Of a stretch of DNA of 9,406 nt, positions 5,925-9,406 are shown in pieces. The stretch lies in assembly GCA_016194795.1 (NCBI GenBank), contig JACQAX010000034.1, positions 1-9,406 of the forward strand, given 5' to 3'. The notes under the pieces are model-generated. The model had not been told where the DNA came from. It did no database searches and saw nothing but the letters and a program-made list of their open reading frames with translations. Both the position numbers and the translations under genes were made by a program. Positions within the stretch are counted from its first letter, which is position 1. Each line of letters begins with the position of its first letter. The stretch comes from Deltaproteobacteria bacterium (GTDB lineage: Bacteria; Bdellovibrionota; UBA1018; UBA923).

Positions 5925-7942
5925 GCAATCTCAGGACGCAGCTCTGCGTGGTCATGACCGGCTTCGCGCCGAACATCGGGCGCGACGAGGTCTGGCCCGA
6001 CGCCGCCGAGGAGTTTCTCCGGCGCATGAACCGCATGGGCGTGCAGATCACCGTGATCGGCCCGCGCCCGCCGCACAAGTTCGGCACGAAGCGCACCGTG
6101 CGTTTCATGGACCGCCACGAGGTCGTCGGCATGAAGATCCTCGCCGCCTCGAAGTCGCATCGGCTCGAGTTTCGCGTGCTCAACGCCAAGACGCGCTCGT
6201 GGACCCGCCTGCGCGCCGAGGCGTGCGTGACCATCGGCACGACGGGCGTATGGCCTTCGACCTACGGCGGCTGGACTCTTCCCGGCACGCTCTCGATCGA
6301 CGCGCTCTCGCGCTGGGTGACCGAGCAGAAATGGGTGCCCGGGCGCGAGCTCATCTTCCACGGCAGCACGAACCAGGTGCTGCGCTGGGCGTCCCACCTG
6401 CTCGATCGCGGCGCCAAGAACTGCTTCGTCGTCGAGGAGGGCGCCGAGCTCAAGTGCTGGCGCGCTTACCGCGACCGCTTTCTCGCCAAGGGCGGGCGCA
6501 TCTTCCTCAAGCACCAGATCCAGCGCGTCGAGCAGGAGGCGGCCAACGCGCTGGCGATGTACCTCTCGAACGAGCAGGGCACGCTCATCCTGAACGCCGA
6601 CACCGTCGTGCTCGCGCCGTCGAACGACGACATGCTCAACGGCCCCGCGCAGTGGAAAAAAGGGCTCTTCTACGTCCAGCGTCGCAGCTCGCCGTGGGAG
6701 CTGGTGGCCGACGAGGAGCAGTGGCTCGAGCGCCTCGACTGGCGCGAGCTCTATTGGCGCGTCTCGCGCGCGCTCGAGATCGCCGACTACGCCGAATGCG
6801 ACGGCGCGCTTCGCATGCTGCGCGCCGAGCGCCGCGATCTCCAGGCGTATCGCAAGCCCGGCGCGCGCGCCGAGCTCGGCTATAGCGGCAAGATCCTCAA
6901 CCGCGAGACGCTCACGACGGTGCAGACGTCCGTGTCGGTGCCGCGCTCGTTCGCGGCGGCCAAGCCGGTGGCGAGCCTCGAGTGCCTCGAGCGCGTGCCG
7001 TGCCGCGCGTGCGTCGACGCCTGCCCCGAGAACGCCATCGAGCTCGTCAAGCTCACCGACCTGCCCAAGCTGCTCGAGGACAAATGCACGGGCTGCGGCG
7101 CGTGCGTGGCGGTGTGCCCGGCGGGCGCCGCCGTGATGATCCGCGAGCTGCCCCAGGCGCAGAAGGCGCGCTACTTCCTGCCCGACGACTCGAAGGAGCT
7201 CTGGCGCGAGGGCCGGCAGCTCCAGCTGCTCAACCGCAAGGGCGACGTGCTCGGCACGGGACGCGTGGCGAGCTCCACGGCCTACGAGGCCGGCGGGCAC
7301 CGCGTGCTCGAGATCGAGTCGACGAACGTCCACATCTGGGAGGCGCGCCAGTTCCGCCCGATGAAGGGCGAGTTCCTCGCCAACGATCTCGAGGACTCGA
7401 AGCAGTCGCCGGTGCTCCTGAAGCGCGGATGGGTCACGCTCAACGGCGTGCGGCGGCTTTGCCCCGTCGGCGTTCCGGTCACCGTCGCGCTCTGGCAGCT
7501 CGGGCAGCGTCGCTTCGAGGACGCGCTCTTCTGCCACGACGCGAGCTGCCGCATGTGCGAGATCACGGTCGACGACCGGCCCGCGCTCGCGTGCCGGGTG
7601 CTCGCGCGCGACGGCCAGCAGATCTCTTACGAGCGTGGCTCGGCCGGCGCGCCACCCGCCTCGAAGAACCCCCTTTGCCCGTGCAAGAACGTCGACAAGA
7701 AGGAATGCGACGTCCTGCTCGCCGAGGGCGTGTCGGAAGAGCTGATGCGCGAGGCGACCGGTCTCGGCCACGGCGTCTGCCACGGCCGGTGGTGCCTCTC
7801 ATCCAAGGAGAAAGCCGCCGAGCACTCGAACCGCCCGGTCTTCCACGGCTACGAGACGTCGCCCTGGCGCGACATCTGGGCGATCGACGTCGTCGAGGAG
7901 GACGACGCCGGCTCGGTGAAAGCCGGCGACGAGGAGAGCTGA
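5903..7942 (+). CDS. Multi-cluster iron-sulfur oxidoreductase (HcnB/opine-oxidase-like, with fused ferredoxin, Fer2 and BFD-like domains)
   Basis: A 679-residue electron-transfer protein. Residues 1-300 follow a two-Rossmann pyridine-nucleotide oxidoreductase: a first unit around 12-52, then TIGTTGVW (110-117) and GWTLPG (123-128), as in HcnB/OoxA proteins (TGA...PGWTLPGV), then a second unit near 150-175. Both nucleotide loops lack the normal glycines (TGFAPNIG; HGSTNQ at 153-158). Next come two [4Fe-4S] motifs: C361/C367/C370/C374-P and C395/C398/C401/C405-P. An HcnA-like [2Fe-2S] domain follows, with C544/C549/C552 and C564. Last is a BFD-like [2Fe-2S] domain with C592-P-C594 and C626-HGRW-C631. 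The acidic tail (632-679) has no known domain. The predicted role is passing electrons from a dehydrogenase reaction along several clusters. Translation is coupled to the upstream flavoprotein gene. The domain order differs from HcnAB or sarcosine oxidase. Substrate unknown. Confidence 0.85.
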   Translation: MEFTPPLSNLRTQLCVVMTGFAPNIGRDEVWPDAAEEFLRRMNRMGVQITVIGPRPPHKFGTKRTVRFMDRHEVVGMKILAASKSHRLEFRVLNAKTRSWTRLRAEACVTIGTTGVWPSTYGGWTLPGTLSIDALSRWVTEQKWVPGRELIFHGSTNQVLRWASHLLDRGAKNCFVVEEGAELKCWRAYRDRFLAKGGRIFLKHQIQRVEQEAANALAMYLSNEQGTLILNADTVVLAPSNDDMLNGPAQWKKGLFYVQRRSSPWELVADEEQWLERLDWRELYWRVSRALEIADYAECDGALRMLRAERRDLQAYRKPGARAELGYSGKILNRETLTTVQTSVSVPRSFAAAKPVASLECLERVPCRACVDACPENAIELVKLTDLPKLLEDKCTGCGACVAVCPAGAAVMIRELPQAQKARYFLPDDSKELWREGRQLQLLNRKGDVLGTGRVASSTAYEAGGHRVLEIESTNVHIWEARQFRPMKGEFLANDLEDSKQSPVLLKRGWVTLNGVRRLCPVGVPVTVALWQLGQRRFEDALFCHDASCRMCEITVDDRPALACRVLARDGQQISYERGSAGAPPASKNPLCPCKNVDKKECDVLLAEGVSEELMREATGLGHGVCHGRWCLSSKEKAAEHSNRPVFHGYETSPWRDIWAIDVVEEDDAGSVKAGDEES

Positions 7943-8817
7943 CCCGGCGGATACTTCGGGCGAACGTGCTCGCCCAGGAACCGCTCGAGCATGATGTTCA
8001 CGAGCTCGGGGATGTCCATCTGCGGGCAGTGGCTGCCATGGCGGATGAGCTCGTACTGCGAGCCCGGAATGAGCTGGTGCATGATCTCCTGCGCCTCGCG
8101 CGGGATGATCAGGTCGCTCTCGCCGGCGATGATGAGCGTCGGCACGTTCACGCGGTGGAGCCAGGGCGTGGCGTCGTAGGTCTCGTAGTCCTTGAGGAGC
8201 TGGAGCGTGACGATCATGTCCATCTCGGAGATCATCCGCACGTAGGTTTTGATGTCCTCTTCCTTGGCGAGGCTCGGGTTGAAGCCCAGCATGCCGACGA
8301 TCCACGGCACGATCTTGCTCTTGCCGTTGGCTTTCCAGATCATGTTCAGCAGCTTGGGATGCTTCTTGTAAGCCTCGTAGATGTACGGAAACGCCATGTG
8401 CATGAAGTTCGAGCGCAGCAGCGTCTCGAGCGGGCCGCGCGCGTTGCCATTGGCCAGCACCATCGCGTCGACGCGATGGGGGGCGCGCTTGTAGAACTCG
8501 AGCACCAGGTTCACGCCCATCGAGTGGCCGAGCAGCGTCGCCTTTTCGATCTTCAGCTCGTTGAGCAGGCATTCGATGTCGCGGGCGATGTTGTCGATGG
8601 TGAGCTGCTCGGGCTTGGCCGGCGCGTCCGAGCGGTGGTGCCCGCGATAGTCGAACCAGATCACCGTGTAGTTTCGGCGGAAGTACTCCATCTGGTAGCT
8701 CCAGTGGAGCTTCGAGCAGACGAGGCCGTAGCAGAAGACGAGCGGCGGCCCGCTACCCTCGACCGAGTAAAAGAGGCGCGTGCCGTCGAACGTTTTGAAA
8801 AAACCGTTTTGCTGCAT
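7849..8817 (-). CDS. Alpha/beta-hydrolase fold esterase/lipase-like protein
   Basis: A 322-residue serine hydrolase of the alpha/beta fold. The nucleophile elbow is GHSMG (97-101, S99), the likely acid is D235 in GESDLIIP, and the base is H263 in RHGSHCP. DYRGHHRSD (56-64) is the usual strand-4 segment, and the oxyanion-hole position reads CYGL (29-32) rather than the common HG. A lid-like helical insert with many Met, Lys and aromatic residues spans about 125-215. No signal peptide is seen. Family members include esterases, C-C hydrolases and haloperoxidase-like enzymes, so the substrate cannot be named. The fold should end near FLGEH (about 290); the remaining Ser/Pro/Thr-rich residues are encoded antisense to the end of the iron-sulfur gene. 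The ATG at 8817 follows the GH44 stop by 33 bp, so co-transcription is likely, though the ribosome-binding site (GCGGAT) is weak. Confidence 0.88.
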   Translation of the reverse strand: MQQNGFFKTFDGTRLFYSVEGSGPPLVFCYGLVCSKLHWSYQMEYFRRNYTVIWFDYRGHHRSDAPAKPEQLTIDNIARDIECLLNELKIEKATLLGHSMGVNLVLEFYKRAPHRVDAMVLANGNARGPLETLLRSNFMHMAFPYIYEAYKKHPKLLNMIWKANGKSKIVPWIVGMLGFNPSLAKEEDIKTYVRMISEMDMIVTLQLLKDYETYDATPWLHRVNVPTLIIAGESDLIIPREAQEIMHQLIPGSQYELIRHGSHCPQMDIPELVNIMLERFLGEHVRPKYPPGQLSSSPAFTEPASSSSTTSIAQMSRQGDVS

Positions 8818-8850
8818 AGCGTATCCGCAATACTTACATACCGGGGCCGT

Positions 8851-9406
8851 TTATCGCAAGATGATCGTGGAAACGCTATAGGCCGGCATCACGTAGTGAA
8901 GCTGGTTGCCTGCAAGGTTTGCCTGACCGGCTGCGGCGGGCTTCATCGAAGCCGAAGTCAGCTGGTAAGCCGTCGCCGTGCTCAGCGCCGAGGAATGCTT
9001 GAGCAGGACGTTCGCCGAAAGCGGCGCGGCCGTCTTGTTGATCGCAACCACGTAAACCGTCGAGGCATCGCCACTCTTCACCATGGCATAGACTGACGAC
9101 TTCGCGTTGTCGGTGGTCGAGCTCAGCACCGAGACGTCGCCGACGCGCGAGCCCGCGCCGTCGTAGTTCAGGTACACGTCGAAGGCTCCGTAGGTGAAGC
9201 TCTGCGCGCCCTGGTCGGCGAAGCGCCAGAGCGCGGCCGAGAAGACGCCTTCGCGGGCGAAGATGCCAAGCACGTCGGCCTGGGCGACGCCGCCCGAGAT
9301 GTCCTGGCCGCCGCCGAAGTTGTACTCCATGACCGAAAGCCTGGTGCCGGGGTAGTTCTGCGCGATCCGGTTCTTGAGGGTCGGGATCAGCGCGATCGGG
9401 CCGTTC
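8851..9406 (-). CDS. Glycoside hydrolase family 44, C-terminal part (5' end beyond the right edge)
   Basis: The visible 184 residues are the end of a secreted-type polysaccharide hydrolase; the open frame enters from the window edge with no start codon. The stretch ALIPTLKNRIAQNYPGTRLS, then VMEYNFGGGQ, then GGVAQADVLGIFAREG and AALWRF, matches the GH44 (beta/alpha)8 barrel. The Glu in EYNFGG (visible residue 27) corresponds to the expected catalytic nucleophile. NYDGAGSRVGDVSV follows, and after it a beta-rich domain (SSVYAMV, VYVVAINKTAAPLSA) ending STIILR, as in the C-terminal beta-sandwich of this family. Known GH44 enzymes cut beta-1,4-glucans or xyloglucan. The signal peptide and acid/base Glu would be outside the window. 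It is followed closely by the alpha/beta hydrolase gene on the same strand. Confidence 0.85.
   Translation of the reverse strand, partial: NGPIALIPTLKNRIAQNYPGTRLSVMEYNFGGGQDISGGVAQADVLGIFAREGVFSAALWRFADQGAQSFTYGAFDVYLNYDGAGSRVGDVSVLSSTTDNAKSSVYAMVKSGDASTVYVVAINKTAAPLSANVLLKHSSALSTATAYQLTSASMKPAAAGQANLAGNQLHYVMPAYSVSTIILR

Noticed and set aside
5852..7783. Long leftward open frame (643 codons) opposite the iron-sulfur gene
   Set aside because: Its composition is Arg/Ala/Leu/Val-rich with no motifs, and it mirrors the GC-biased third positions of the real gene, whose cysteine motifs are unmistakable.
6982..9096. Long rightward open frame (704 codons) over the end of the operon and the hydrolase
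   Set aside because: Arg/Ala-rich with no motifs; it crosses two convincingly identified genes in other frames.
1..9406. CRISPR array, tRNA or rRNA genes, transposase or attachment sites
   Set aside because: No regularly spaced repeats, no cloverleaf-like segments and no transposase or integrase motifs were found.

Overview
The window looks like a chromosomal segment from a GC-rich Gram-negative bacterium of the former Deltaproteobacteria (Bdellovibrionota or Myxococcota-like). This rests on the RecA core sequence, the recA/alaS housekeeping neighbourhood, a predicted lipoprotein metzincin protease, and strong G/C at codon third positions, which creates many long antisense ORFs. No tRNA, rRNA, CRISPR or insertion sequence was seen. 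The taxonomic placement is inference.

Region 1 (1-1550): the start of alaS runs leftward out of the window. It is divergent from a predicted secreted or lipoprotein matrixin-type zinc protease, with a perfect 8+8 bp inverted repeat between them. A small leftward coiled-coil protein with in-frame 21-bp tandem repeats follows.

Region 2 (1551-3445, all leftward): a strong intrinsic terminator, recA, and pgpA (phosphatidylglycerophosphatase A). As given, recA is broken twice. An in-frame amber codon replaces the conserved Glu of the PDTGEQALE motif, and homology stops abruptly at the GVGGLPRGR segment, so about 60 N-terminal codons are missing. Either recA is a decaying copy or the assembly is wrong here.

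Region 3 (3533-7942, rightward): three genes with overlapping ends form a tight operon. The first protein has motifs in the order of a RelA/SpoT-type nucleotidyltransferase. The second is a predicted FAD/NAD-binding oxidoreductase. The third is a 679-residue iron-sulfur protein with a glycine-poor Rossmann-like half, two [4Fe-4S] motifs, an HcnA-like [2Fe-2S] motif and a C-terminal BFD-like [2Fe-2S] domain. Together the last two resemble a rearranged HcnABC, opine oxidase or GlpAB-type flavoprotein dehydrogenase. The pairing with a Rel-like protein is the best candidate here for an undescribed system; its substrate and role are unknown.

Region 4 (7849-9406, leftward): an alpha/beta hydrolase whose 3' end overlaps the operon's last gene tail-to-tail by 94 bp, and upstream of it the 3' part of a glycoside hydrolase family 44 gene that enters from beyond the right edge.
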